NCBI GenBank assembly: GCA_017462265.1
Contig: JAFTRN010000029.1
Location: 1 to 41,106, forward strand
Length of the DNA: 41,106 nucleotides
From: Coprobacter sp.
GTDB taxonomy: Bacteria; Bacteroidota; Bacteroidia; Bacteroidales; UBA11471
Direction of reading: 5' to 3'
Positions within the stretch are counted from its first letter, which is position 1. Each line of letters opens with the position of its first letter. Below the pieces are notes generated by a model that was not told where the DNA came from, searched no databases, and was given only the letters and a program-made list of their open reading frames with translations. The position numbers and the translations under genes are program-made. This document shows, in pieces, positions 16,485 through 24,957 of this stretch.

Positions 16485-18185
16485 TTAATAATCCCACTTT
16501 TCTTCGGGAATTACGTCGGTGACTTTATAACTGTTTACACTCGCGTCTTGGTATAGATTGAGACGAAACCCATCTACGTCGGACAATGATGTCTTATTGT
16601 TTTTACGCATATATTCAAAAGCTTCGGTCAATAAGTCTAAGGCATCAAATTGGCAGGGAATAACGATATTTCCTGTGGTATCGATAGCCCCATATTTACC
16701 TTGATGCAAGATGGATGCAACACCCTCAACAAAATTGCCGGCACCACTATAACCTCGCTCAAAGGCCAATGTATCTGTTTCTATATCGTAGCAATACCAA
16801 AGGCTATCACGATCTTTACACCAAAACAAATTTTGTTTTTCCTCCGTAGGCAATAAAAGATCTTCCCATTCAAATGGGATAATAGTATTGTTGAGAGAGT
16901 CTATCATACCCCAACCATTAGCTGTTTTTGCTGCGGCTTTTCCATTGGTAAAGGCCGATACAGACAGATATTCCATAGGGATAACATTCTCACCGGAGGT
17001 ATTTACAAACCCCCATTTGCCATATTGAGATACCCCTAATAAGCCTTCTTGACATTTGGTCCAAATATCATTATAAATAAAGGCTATAACGGTTTGCGCC
17101 TTTCGGTTTATGGCACCAAATTTTCCAGAAACATCATCTTGTACAACACATATACCATCATTGAAATCCCACGATTTGCGATATGTTGGCGAAACTTTGT
17201 TGCCATCTTTATCTACAAAATAGGAAGAACCATCTTTTTGGGTAACTTTACCCAGATTTTCGTTAAATGAAGATAGTTGATCGTCGGCATTGAATGTTTT
17301 CAGATTTTGATTTGTGAGATTATAATATCCGGGGTATTTATTTTTTTTAATTTTTATTTCTACCCAAGCTACATCATCGCAAGGGATTACAATTTTATGT
17401 GCTATTTTAGGTGCTATTACAATATTACCTGCGGAATCGACAAGTGCGAAGTTGCGAGACGCGTTACCAAAATATAAATATTTTGGATTAGTGTATATTT
17501 TGACTTGATTGAATATTCGAGTCAGAGAATCGGTCTTTTCCCGAGTATCACTATCCTCTAACATGACCGAGAGATAATTTTTCTCATTATATAATTGGCT
17601 AAAAGGTTTTTGTAACGAGTATTTATTAAATGAAGTAGCCCCATAGGCTGTAAAACTGGGCTCGGAACCTTCGACTTCATAAAAGTATCCGACAAAGGGA
17701 TATTTCGCCGGTATAACGAACTCGCCGTTTGTGTTTATAATACCATATTTATTACAGGTGAGTTTTCCGCTGTTATCGATTTTCCCGCCGGCAGCCACCC
17801 AGCAAAATCCATACCTATCGAAAGTCCCCACAGCAACATATTTGGGTTCGAGTATGGTTTCAAAATTGTCGTTTATGATACCATATTTTTTACCTTTTTT
17901 TATGTGTGTAAATCCCCCTTCAAAAGTACCGATTTCGTCATAGGCAGGAGTTAGTACTTCCTCGCCGGCGCTATTGATAAACCCATATTTCTTACCTTTC
18001 TTTACCTTTGCTACGCCATCGGTGAATGGATAAGCCTCGGTATAGATGTGTTGAATAACGATTTCTCCATTATCGTTCTTATATCCGAATTTGCCTTTTT
18101 CGTTCTCATCGGGATATAAGTTTTGTGCTTGTGTGCTGTATATGCTGAAAATAGCAAATAGTAGCAGATATAGTTTTTTCATCAT
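16485..18185 (-). CDS. Exported WG-repeat protein
   Basis: The protein has 566 residues with a signal peptide (cut near STQA-QN, residue 20). Much of the chain is made of WG repeats of the form KYGFIN..GE.V..P.YDE: KYGFINSAGEEVLTPAYDEI and KYGIINDNFETILEPKYVAV near the N-terminus, KYGIINTNGEFVIPAKY, then KWGFVNTSGENVIPMEYLSV, GWGMIDSLNNTIIPFEWEDL and KYGAIDTTGNIVIPCQFDAL further on. WG repeats form beta-propeller-like scaffolds that probably bind other proteins; no enzymatic motif is seen. It is probably periplasmic or surface-attached. Spacing of 12 nt to the gene before and 20 nt to the gene after places it inside the operon. Confidence 0.85.
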   Translation of the reverse strand: MMKKLYLLLFAIFSIYSTQAQNLYPDENEKGKFGYKNDNGEIVIQHIYTEAYPFTDGVAKVKKGKKYGFINSAGEEVLTPAYDEIGTFEGGFTHIKKGKKYGIINDNFETILEPKYVAVGTFDRYGFCWVAAGGKIDNSGKLTCNKYGIINTNGEFVIPAKYPFVGYFYEVEGSEPSFTAYGATSFNKYSLQKPFSQLYNEKNYLSVMLEDSDTREKTDSLTRIFNQVKIYTNPKYLYFGNASRNFALVDSAGNIVIAPKIAHKIVIPCDDVAWVEIKIKKNKYPGYYNLTNQNLKTFNADDQLSSFNENLGKVTQKDGSSYFVDKDGNKVSPTYRKSWDFNDGICVVQDDVSGKFGAINRKAQTVIAFIYNDIWTKCQEGLLGVSQYGKWGFVNTSGENVIPMEYLSVSAFTNGKAAAKTANGWGMIDSLNNTIIPFEWEDLLLPTEEKQNLFWCKDRDSLWYCYDIETDTLAFERGYSGAGNFVEGVASILHQGKYGAIDTTGNIVIPCQFDALDLLTEAFEYMRKNNKTSLSDVDGFRLNLYQDASVNSYKVTDVIPEEKWDY

Positions 18186-18197
18186 ATATAAAGTTCC

Positions 18198-19127
18198 TTA
18201 GTTTAATAAATTAGTTGTGTGAGCTTTCTGATTGTTTCCAAATGCGACACCGATAGCCTTGGCCGCTTCGATTTTCAGTTTTTTGAGTTCTATTTCATCG
18301 GAATATTTTTGTTTCATTTCAAAATCCCAATCAGATTTTACCTTCTCTTTAATCTCTTGATACAGATTCATGGCCTCATCGAAACAAGCAGCATACGGTT
18401 CTATCTGCCCCAAATATTCACCGGCTTTTTCCGCACCGTGTTTATCGGGACTTGCAGCCCAAGCCATTTTGGCCTGTTGCAGTATCTTATGATTTTGGAG
18501 ATCTATATAGGTCTGAAAGATTTCTAACATCTTTTCGGTCGATGCATTATAGCCTTTACAACAGGCGGGAACGACCGAAAGGAGATATATAGCTCGATCG
18601 AAATCTTTCATTTGGGCGTATCTGTCGGCCTCTTTCAAGATGTTCGGATATTCTGTATCATAATAGTTTATGATTTTCTGTTTACCTGTTTTTATAAATT
18701 CCGATAGAGCCTTATTACTCTTGTTGAGGGTGCGATATGCGGCTAAATAGGCCTGTTCGCGACTATTACCTACATTGCGCAATTCGATAGAGGTTTGCGC
18801 GAAAACTTTTTCGCCCCATGCGTCACCTATATACAGGTCGAGAGACAATACAAGCGATGTTTTAGGGGGCGCTGTGGCAAGAGTCTGCTCGCTCAGTACA
18901 GTAGATTTGCTGGTGATGAAGAATTGTGCGTAATTGCTTGTTGCGCTTATACCATCACTGTTTATAATAGCCTCTAATCGGTTTTGCATAAATTGTTTGG
19001 CATTCTCGGGAGTGCGATTGTCGGTGTCGGAAATAACAGACATCAAATGAATTTCACAATCTTGCGAGAATCCATGGAATGTATTGGATAACAACAAGAG
19101 CAGTGTTATTATATAGTACTTTTTCAT
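18198..19127 (-). CDS. Exported protein with N-terminal domain and helical repeats
   Basis: The protein has 309 residues with a signal peptide cut near GFS-QD (about residue 21). Residues about 25-140 are alpha/beta and begin ..PENAKQFMQNRLEAIINSDG.. followed by SLVLSLDLYIGDAWGEKVFA, a layout like CsgG/LpoB/FlgO-type periplasmic domains, though this is by eye only. Residues about 150-280 are helical and TPR-like (YAQMKDFDRAIYLLSVVP..), ending in a charged coiled-coil-like stretch (FEMKQKYSDEIELKKLKIEA). It lies 7 nt after the DUF6175-like gene. Family membership is not certain. Confidence 0.55.
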   Translation of the reverse strand: MKKYYIITLLLLLSNTFHGFSQDCEIHLMSVISDTDNRTPENAKQFMQNRLEAIINSDGISATSNYAQFFITSKSTVLSEQTLATAPPKTSLVLSLDLYIGDAWGEKVFAQTSIELRNVGNSREQAYLAAYRTLNKSNKALSEFIKTGKQKIINYYDTEYPNILKEADRYAQMKDFDRAIYLLSVVPACCKGYNASTEKMLEIFQTYIDLQNHKILQQAKMAWAASPDKHGAEKAGEYLGQIEPYAACFDEAMNLYQEIKEKVKSDWDFEMKQKYSDEIELKKLKIEAAKAIGVAFGNNQKAHTTNLLN

Positions 19128-19134
19128 AATCGTG

Positions 19135-20079
19135 TTATTTATTACCTATTACTATTACGGCTTTACCTAATCCCTTGGTGAGCAATTTGCACTCGATGTT
19201 GTAAGGAGCCGCTTTCAGAAATTTTCGCAGTTCATTGGTGAAAGCCCGCGTATCCATAGCCATACCATTTGTTCTATACAAGGGTATGCGCACTTGTTCC
19301 AACAACATTTTATTCTCGGTGGCGTCGGTCAGGCTATATCGATGCTCTACCGTATTGTCGTTGACCCATTTTTCAATGATGTCGGTGAGCATTTCACCAT
19401 CAAACTCCGATTCCAGATTTGTGCCTTCGACATTGTCAAATACAAGGACCTCGATAGCCACTTCTCTTCCATTGGTCTGTAAATCGTCAAAATAGGATTG
19501 CAGTTGAGATGAGAAGTTGTCGATGTTGTTGAGTACGGCCTCTTCGAGGAGAACCGGAATTTCGGCCGAGAACGAGGGCGCTCCGGTACCTGTGGCGGCC
19601 GCAATCTGCTTATTGGTATATGCGTCGATACCTCTCATGGAGTAGGTCACAGATCGTTTAGGGCCTTCGGTATTGATTTTATATACCAATTCAATTATAA
19701 TATCCGATTTGGCTCTGTTCAGTAATTTTTCATAAGGCGTTTCGACTATACCCAGGCCTGAACTCCCTACGAGCATTTCGTTTTCGGCCGAGGATTGTTC
19801 AATACTCCTTATGGTTGAAGCGAGATCTTTTAAAGGAAATCCGCGTTCTTGCATCAATTCACCTATTTTGGAGATGACGTTCAGTAAATCGATATCGTTT
19901 TGCAACGCTTGTTTGTAGTCGGGGACATCGGTTTGTACCCCCAAGGCTTCATAAGACATCATATATCCGTTATTGGCGCACCAAGCGTCGGCGGGAACAA
20001 CCATCAGGGTCGGTTTCTTTATTTGTCCCCAAGCATTAGACCCGATTAATAGCAGGGCACATAGAATTATCTTTTTCAT
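19135..20079 (-). CDS. Exported protein, DUF6175-like
   Basis: The protein has 314 residues with a signal peptide cut near AWG-QI (residue 18). The mature start, KKPTLMVVPADAWCANNGYM, followed by DYKQALQNDIDLLNVISKIG and ERGFPLKDL, is what I recall of the Bacteroidales family DUF6175, which has no known function; the assignment is from memory. The middle (SDIIIELVYKI..YSMRGIDAYTNKQIAAATGTG) resembles the domain in which CsgG/LpoB-like proteins handle periplasmic partners. The C-terminus ends in GKAVIVIGNK. It sits 4 nt from the preceding lipoprotein gene and 7 nt from the next, so it is in the same transcript. Confidence 0.6.
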   Translation of the reverse strand: MKKIILCALLLIGSNAWGQIKKPTLMVVPADAWCANNGYMMSYEALGVQTDVPDYKQALQNDIDLLNVISKIGELMQERGFPLKDLASTIRSIEQSSAENEMLVGSSGLGIVETPYEKLLNRAKSDIIIELVYKINTEGPKRSVTYSMRGIDAYTNKQIAAATGTGAPSFSAEIPVLLEEAVLNNIDNFSSQLQSYFDDLQTNGREVAIEVLVFDNVEGTNLESEFDGEMLTDIIEKWVNDNTVEHRYSLTDATENKMLLEQVRIPLYRTNGMAMDTRAFTNELRKFLKAAPYNIECKLLTKGLGKAVIVIGNK

Positions 20080-20083
20080 AGTA

Positions 20084-20551
20084 TCATTTTATAATATTGT
20101 CGCTGATGAGTTTTTGTTCCAATTCAGTTCTGAAAACTTTCAGTACAATCAGATAGGTGGTGCCTACGGTTCCATCTTTCATGGCAACTTTTTTGAGTTT
20201 GTTTCTTGGAGCTATTCTTACATATTTGTCATAGTCATTACCGCTGAACAGTGATTCAAAATAGGTCCTGTATTTCTCTCGGGCATTTACCTCTTTGAGC
20301 AAGGGTACAAAAGTACATTGTCCCCTTTTTACCCCGGAAAACATAATGTCGTTTACGGCTTGTTTCTCGGCGGCATTGATAGCGGCATTTCGGCTGATGC
20401 CTTGCCCCTTTACACGCAATAGAATACTGCCATCTAATTGGTCGCCCAAACATTCTGTTTCATATTGATAATATGATGATATAGAAGCTGTGCGACAAGA
20501 AGTAAAACCGATGCATAGGAGCAATATGCCCCCGAATATTATTTTCTTCAT
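20084..20551 (-). CDS. Small LPP20-like lipoprotein, paralogue of its neighbour
   Basis: The protein has 155 residues with a lipoprotein signal (LLLCIGFTSC, Cys19). The mature part, GSILLRVKGQGISRNAAINA then AEKQAVNDIMFSG, has the strand-then-Ala-rich-helix pattern of LPP20/FlgP-like lipoproteins. The second half (..YFESLFSGNDYDKYVRI..TYLIVLKVFRTELEQKLISDNII) aligns by eye with the same part of the gene before it (..FFNLFFGDNGTYKNYVSM..TYRIGATLSVAKEQLRKDLEAAGII), so the two are probably ancient duplicates, one lipidated and one not. Spacing is 12 nt upstream and 4 nt downstream. Confidence 0.6.
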   Translation of the reverse strand: MKKIIFGGILLLCIGFTSCRTASISSYYQYETECLGDQLDGSILLRVKGQGISRNAAINAAEKQAVNDIMFSGVKRGQCTFVPLLKEVNAREKYRTYFESLFSGNDYDKYVRIAPRNKLKKVAMKDGTVGTTYLIVLKVFRTELEQKLISDNIIK

Positions 20552-20563
20552 AGTGTACCTATT

Positions 20564-21037
20564 TTAAAATCCTGTACTTAATTTTTTGATGATTCCGGCA
20601 GCTTCCAAGTCTTTTCGTAGTTGTTCTTTAGCCACGGATAATGTAGCACCGATACGATAAGTCTTTTTCTGTACCTTGATGACTTCGTAAGCCGAAGATG
20701 TCATAGAAACATAATTTTTGTATGTGCCATTATCGCCAAAAAACAGATTGAAGAAATCGCTATGTTGTTGTTCTGTCAGAGCGTTTCCTGCCAGCGGTTT
20801 TTGTGAAACACGATTCTCTTTCGACGTGAACCCTTTGAACAAGACGCCATGTACGGCACATTTTTTCAATTCTTCCGGGCTTAGTTTAGCTTTCTTTGAG
20901 TAAACATATACGTTTACAAGATAATTTCCTTGCGTTCCGCTTCCGGCTGCAACGATTTCATAATCCATTACATTGTCGGCATGTAGCGCAGATAATAGAA
21001 ATGCAAAAAAGGTAACGATGAGAAGTCTTTTATTCAT
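20564..21037 (-). CDS. Small exported protein, non-lipidated paralogue
   Basis: The protein has 157 residues with a signal peptide ending near LHA-DN (residue 20). The mature domain is small alpha/beta (DYEIVAAGSGTQGNYLVNVY.. then helix SPEELKKCAVHGVLFKGF) and resembles the lipoprotein encoded next. It is the first gene after the hairpin at 21061-21090 and probably the first of the six-gene unit 21037-15262, although I see no good promoter in the 73 bp behind it. Function is unknown. Confidence 0.55.
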   Translation of the reverse strand: MNKRLLIVTFFAFLLSALHADNVMDYEIVAAGSGTQGNYLVNVYVYSKKAKLSPEELKKCAVHGVLFKGFTSKENRVSQKPLAGNALTEQQHSDFFNLFFGDNGTYKNYVSMTSSAYEVIKVQKKTYRIGATLSVAKEQLRKDLEAAGIIKKLSTGF

Positions 21038-21060
21038 GGTGATTTTGTTTGGAGAAATAG

Positions 21061-21090
21061 GATACTCCCGATTTTGCTATCGGGAGTATC
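21061..21090. terminator. Hairpin between the barrel gene and the six-gene operon
   Basis: A perfect 12-bp stem (GATACTCCCGAT / ATCGGGAGTATC) with a 6-nt loop lies between the 21111 and 21037 genes. No long T-run follows. It is a terminator or attenuator for the barrel gene, or an RNA processing site that sets their ratio. Confidence 0.6.
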
Positions 21091-21110
21091 ACTATCTATT
21101 GTTTGTATTC

Positions 21111-21674
21111 TTAGAATTCTACACCCAATTTTATGGATAGGCCGTGACGGAGGTATTTCAATTTATAATCAAAATATTCATAGTAATCGTAGTAGTAATG
21201 ATAGTAATAGTCTGTATATCCGTAAACTTGTTGTTGCATATTGTAACCTACAGCCAAATTCATGGCCTTATTGGAAGAACCGATGTTAAATCTCAAACCT
21301 ATTGAAGGCGAGAAATATACTCCGGGATTTATTACGTCTGATTCTTTTTTACCAATGGAGTAACCCACTTTTGTGTCAAAAAACGGGGCGATATTGCTAT
21401 CGGTAAAATAGGTGCGGAAATCTGCGAAAATAGGAATGAAAACTCTACCTCCGGAACTGTGGTAGTCAACTCCTATACCTCCACCTAAAAACACATAAGG
21501 ATTGAACAAATAGCCATGAGTAGTGGTAAACGTAAATCCACCTTTAGGTATAGATATACCGCTGGCTTTGAAATTTACAATAGTACCGGTTTCGATGAAT
21601 CCTCGATAGTTCTGAGCATAAGAACTTGTAATGCCCCCTAAAAGAATAAGGCCAATTAAAAAGAATTTTTTCAT
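21111..21674 (-). CDS. Predicted outer-membrane beta-barrel protein
   Basis: The protein has 187 residues with a signal peptide cut near SYA-QN (residue 20). The rest alternates aromatic and polar residues in strands: GGFTFTTTHGYLFNPYVFLG, HSSGGRVFIPIFADFRTYF, a tyrosine-rich turn (GYTDYYYHYYYDYYEYFDY), and a terminal RHGLSIKLGVEF ending in Phe, as outer-membrane barrels do. An eight-strand barrel is likely. The ATG at 21674 is chosen over one six codons upstream because it begins a standard signal peptide and leaves room for the -7 box at 21704-21711. It is likely the outer-membrane partner of the exported proteins encoded downstream. Confidence 0.75.
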   Translation of the reverse strand: MKKFFLIGLILLGGITSSYAQNYRGFIETGTIVNFKASGISIPKGGFTFTTTHGYLFNPYVFLGGGIGVDYHSSGGRVFIPIFADFRTYFTDSNIAPFFDTKVGYSIGKKESDVINPGVYFSPSIGLRFNIGSSNKAMNLAVGYNMQQQVYGYTDYYYHYYYDYYEYFDYKLKYLRHGLSIKLGVEF

Positions 21675-21703
21675 AACAATAAAAATTTTCATGTTTATTG
21701 GCG

Positions 21704-21711
21704 CAAAGATA
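21704..21711 (-). promoter_or_regulatory. -7 box of the barrel gene
   Basis: On the minus strand this reads TATCTTTG, about 30 bp upstream of the start at 21674. No strong -33 element is seen. Confidence 0.5.
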
Positions 21712-22038
21712 TAAAACTAAATCATTATTGAATAACATTTTTATAAAAAATTTTGTAAAGAAAAATAGTAGAAGTCTTATTTTGCACCATTGGGGGGGAG
21801 GGGAATTGCTGAGTATGTTGTATAACATATAAAAAAATATGGTGGGAGAAATAATAAGTGTTATTTTTACACCGTTAAAAAGGTGATAATACCTCGTGAG
21901 ATATAGAAAGATATTGATTGTGTGCGAGTTCGTGCTCATTTACAAGCACAACGCAGGTATGGTCTATCTTTTACAAAATAAAATGAGAACAAATTCTACT
22001 CCGGCTTCTAAAACAAAAATCTTAAATCTATATATAAT
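21712..22038 (+). promoter_or_regulatory. Intergenic control region of the arabinose locus
   Basis: This 327-bp region between the divergent barrel and galM genes is A+T-rich with one G-tract (GGGGGGGAGGGG near 21790). It holds the dyad AAGATA (21908-21913) / TATCTT (21965-21970) followed by TTACAAAATAAAAT to 21984, related to the element at 12034-12097. The box TATCTTTT could act as the -7 of galM. A second inverted repeat, GTGCT/AGCAC, lies between the dyad arms. This is where an AraR operator would be expected, but I cannot identify one. Confidence 0.4.
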
Positions 22039-23169
22039 ATGAAGAAACTATCGTTTGCGGTTGCTACAATGGCTTTGTTATTAGGTGCTTGTACGCAACA
22101 GTCAGCATTGACCAAGTCGGGCCTTTCGCCCGAGAAATTCGTGGCTGAGGTCGATGGTAAACCCACGGCTCTCTACACCCTTACCAATAATGCCGGTATG
22201 GAGGTGTGTATAACCAACTTCGGCGGTCGCATCGTGTCGATAATGGTGCCCGACCGCAACGGGGTGATGCAAGATGTGGTGTTGGGATTTGACAACATCA
22301 ACGACTATGTGACTATTCCGTCGGATTTTGGAGCGGCTATCGGTCGTTATGGAAACCGTATAAATCAAGGGCGTATCACCCTCGACGGCAAGGAGTATCA
22401 ACTGTCGCAGAACAACTACGGACATTGTCTGCACGGCGGTGAAAAGGGCTGGCAATATCAAGTGTATGAGGCTCGTCAGCTCGATAACCAGACACTCGAA
22501 TTGGTAATGCGTTCACCCGATGGCGATAATGGTTTCCCGGGGAATGTAGAGGCCAAAGTGACTTATACGCTTACCGACGACAACGCCATAGTGTTGGCCT
22601 ACGAGGCTACGACCGACGCGCCTACGGTAATCAATCTCACCAACCATTCCTATTTCAACTTGTCGGGCAATCCGGCCAAGTCGGTACTCGATCATATGCT
22701 TACCGTGTCTGCCGATGGATTTACCCCGGTCGATGCTACCTTCATGACTACCGGAGAGATCGCTGCGGTAGAGGGTACTCCGATGGATTTCCGCACGGCT
22801 ACGGCCATAGGGGCGCGTATGCATATCGATGACGAGCAACTGCGCAACGGCAACGGTTACGACCACAACTGGGTACTCAACACCGGTTGTGATCCCGAGA
22901 AGACGGCCCTCTACATGGTGTCGCCCGAGAGTGGTATTTCGCTTTCGATACGCACCAACGAACCGGGTATTCAGATTTACTCGGGCAATTTCCTCGATGG
23001 TACGGTGAAGGGCAAAGGGGGTATCGTGTATAACTGTCGTGCCGGTATCTGTCTCGAAACGCAACATTACCCCGACAGCCCCAATAAGCCGCAATGGCCG
23101 TCGCCCGTATTGCGCCCCGGCGAGAAATACGAAAGCCTGTGTATATTCACTTTTGGTGTGGAAAAATAA
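22039..23169 (+). CDS. galM: Aldose 1-epimerase (mutarotase), predicted lipoprotein
   Basis: GalM interconverts the alpha and beta anomers of aldoses, here probably L-arabinose or related sugars. The 376-residue chain starts with a lipoprotein signal (MALLLGAC, Cys18), so this copy is exported and anchored rather than cytosolic. Family motifs: AIGRYGNRI, HGGEKGW, NLTNHSYFNLSG with the catalytic-region His, DHNWVLN, and the C-terminal GICLETQHYPDSPN carrying the catalytic Glu. It is the first gene of the arabinose locus, with the symporter 26 nt downstream, so sugar can be converted to the transportable anomer at the cell envelope. The same galM-symporter-araR order is what I recall for B. thetaiotaomicron. 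Confidence 0.93.
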   Translation: MKKLSFAVATMALLLGACTQQSALTKSGLSPEKFVAEVDGKPTALYTLTNNAGMEVCITNFGGRIVSIMVPDRNGVMQDVVLGFDNINDYVTIPSDFGAAIGRYGNRINQGRITLDGKEYQLSQNNYGHCLHGGEKGWQYQVYEARQLDNQTLELVMRSPDGDNGFPGNVEAKVTYTLTDDNAIVLAYEATTDAPTVINLTNHSYFNLSGNPAKSVLDHMLTVSADGFTPVDATFMTTGEIAAVEGTPMDFRTATAIGARMHIDDEQLRNGNGYDHNWVLNTGCDPEKTALYMVSPESGISLSIRTNEPGIQIYSGNFLDGTVKGKGGIVYNCRAGICLETQHYPDSPNKPQWPSPVLRPGEKYESLCIFTFGVEK

Positions 23170-23195
23170 TTAGAAACCTTTAAATATTATAGATT

Positions 23196-24893
23196 GTGCA
23201 AGCATTAGACTGGATCGTGATAGGGCTTTTTTGTATGGCCCTTATCGGCATTATCGTGTGGGTAATGCGACAAAAGCAAAATGACTCGAGTGATTATTTC
23301 TTGGGCGGTCGCGATGCGACATGGATTGCCATCGGTGCCTCTATCTTTGCGTCGAACATCGGTTCGGAGCACCTTATAGGACTTGCCGGTGCCGGTGCGT
23401 CGAGCGGTATGGCTATGGCTCACTGGGAAATTCAAGGGTGGATGATATTGATACTCGGCTGGGTGTTCGTACCATTTTATTCGCGTAGTATGGTATATAC
23501 CATGCCCGAGTTTCTCGAGCGCCGCTACAACCCTCAGTCGCGTACTATACTCTCGCTTATATCGCTTATAAGCTATGTGCTCACCAAGGTAGCCGTTACG
23601 GTATATGCCGGTGGATTGGTGTTCCAACAGGTATTTGGTATCGATACATTGTGGGGTATCGATTTCTTCTGGATCGCGGCTATCGGGTTGGTGGTAATTA
23701 CGGCGCTTTACACGATATTCGGTGGAATGAAATCGGTGCTTTACACCTCGGTGTTGCAAACTCCCATTCTGCTCCTCGGCTCGCTGATAATACTTGTGCT
23801 CGGATTCCGCGAATTGGGAGGCTGGGACGAGATGATGCGTATATGCAGTGGTGTTACCGTCAATGAATATGGCGATACCATGACCGAGCTGATACGGGAT
23901 AACGGTGACCCTAATTTCCCGTGGCTTGGAGCGTTGATAGGTTCGGCCATCATTGGTTTCTGGTATTGGTGTACCGACCAATATATCGTACAACGTGTAC
24001 TCTCGGGTAAAAACCAGAAAGAGGCACGTCGAGGTACGATATTTGGTGCTTACCTCAAATTGCTACCCGTATTCCTCTTTCTCATACCCGGTATGATAGC
24101 CTTTGCTCTGCACCAAAAATCTCTTGCCGTCGGTGGTGAGGGCTTTCTACCCTTGTTGGCAAGCGGTGTGCATAATGCCGACGCTGCTTTCCCCACACTC
24201 GTGGCCAAATTGTTACCTGCCGGTGTGAAGGGTATCGTGGTGTGCGGTATTTTGGCAGCGCTTATGAGTTCTCTGGCCTCATTGTTCAACTCGTCGGCCA
24301 TGCTTTTTACCATCGACTTCTACAAACGATTCCGCCCCAACACACCCGAGAAAAAACTGGTGGTTATCGGCCAAGTGGCAACGGTCATCATCGTGTTGCT
24401 GGGTATATTGTGGATTCCTATCATGCGTAGCGTGGGTGATGTGTTGTATGCCTATCTGCAAGATGTACAGTCGGTACTTGCTCCCGGTATTGCCGCAGCT
24501 TTCTTGCTGGGTATCTGTTGGAAACGTACTTCGGCTCTGGGAGGTATGTGGGGCTTACTTTCGGGCATGATTATAGGTCTTACCCGCCTCGGTGCCAAAG
24601 TATATTATTCCACTATTGGGGCCGGTGCCGGCGACAGCCTTTTCAAATACCTCTTCTACGACCTCAACTGGTTGTTCTTCTGCGGTTGGATGTTCCTCTT
24701 CTGCATCGTGGTGGTAATCGTGGTAAGCTATTGCACCAAAGCTCCTGAGGCTGAAAAAATAAAAGGTCTCGTATTCGGTACCTCCTCGCCCGAGCAGATT
24801 GCCGAGACACGTGCCAGTTGGAACAAGTGGGATATCATACACACCGGTATCATTCTAGCCATTACAGTGGCTTTCTATTGGTATTTCTGGTAA
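23196..24893 (+). CDS. Sodium:solute symporter (SSS/SGLT family)
   Basis: This inner-membrane transporter of 565 residues has about 14 predicted helices and moves sugar with Na+. Markers: SSDYFLGGRDATWIAIGASI and FASNIGSEHLIGLAGAGA (helix 1-2 region), AHWEIQGWMILIL, YTMPEFLERRYNPQSRTILS, SAIIGFWYWCTDQYIVQRVL and LMSSLASLFNSSAMLFTIDF (the Ser/Thr-rich Na+-site region). The start is a GTG at 23196, in frame with MQALDWIVIGLF. Position between the mutarotase and araR genes points to L-arabinose as substrate, by analogy with the B. thetaiotaomicron transporter; substrate specificity cannot be read from the sequence. A strong hairpin follows. Confidence 0.92.
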   Translation: MQALDWIVIGLFCMALIGIIVWVMRQKQNDSSDYFLGGRDATWIAIGASIFASNIGSEHLIGLAGAGASSGMAMAHWEIQGWMILILGWVFVPFYSRSMVYTMPEFLERRYNPQSRTILSLISLISYVLTKVAVTVYAGGLVFQQVFGIDTLWGIDFFWIAAIGLVVITALYTIFGGMKSVLYTSVLQTPILLLGSLIILVLGFRELGGWDEMMRICSGVTVNEYGDTMTELIRDNGDPNFPWLGALIGSAIIGFWYWCTDQYIVQRVLSGKNQKEARRGTIFGAYLKLLPVFLFLIPGMIAFALHQKSLAVGGEGFLPLLASGVHNADAAFPTLVAKLLPAGVKGIVVCGILAALMSSLASLFNSSAMLFTIDFYKRFRPNTPEKKLVVIGQVATVIIVLLGILWIPIMRSVGDVLYAYLQDVQSVLAPGIAAAFLLGICWKRTSALGGMWGLLSGMIIGLTRLGAKVYYSTIGAGAGDSLFKYLFYDLNWLFFCGWMFLFCIVVVIVVSYCTKAPEAEKIKGLVFGTSSPEQIAETRASWNKWDIIHTGIILAITVAFYWYFW

Positions 24894-24900
24894 GTCATCG

Positions 24901-24934
24901 ATGCGAGCCGAGAGTTTCGCCCCTCGGCTCGCAT
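24901..24934 (+). terminator. Hairpin after the symporter gene
   Basis: A perfect 12-bp stem (ATGCGAGCCGAG / CTCGGCTCGCAT) with a 10-nt loop lies 7 bp after the stop. No T-run follows. It probably ends or processes the galM-symporter transcript, separating it from the araR-led unit. Confidence 0.65.
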
Positions 24935-24957
24935 AGCTTATAACCCTATAAAGTATA

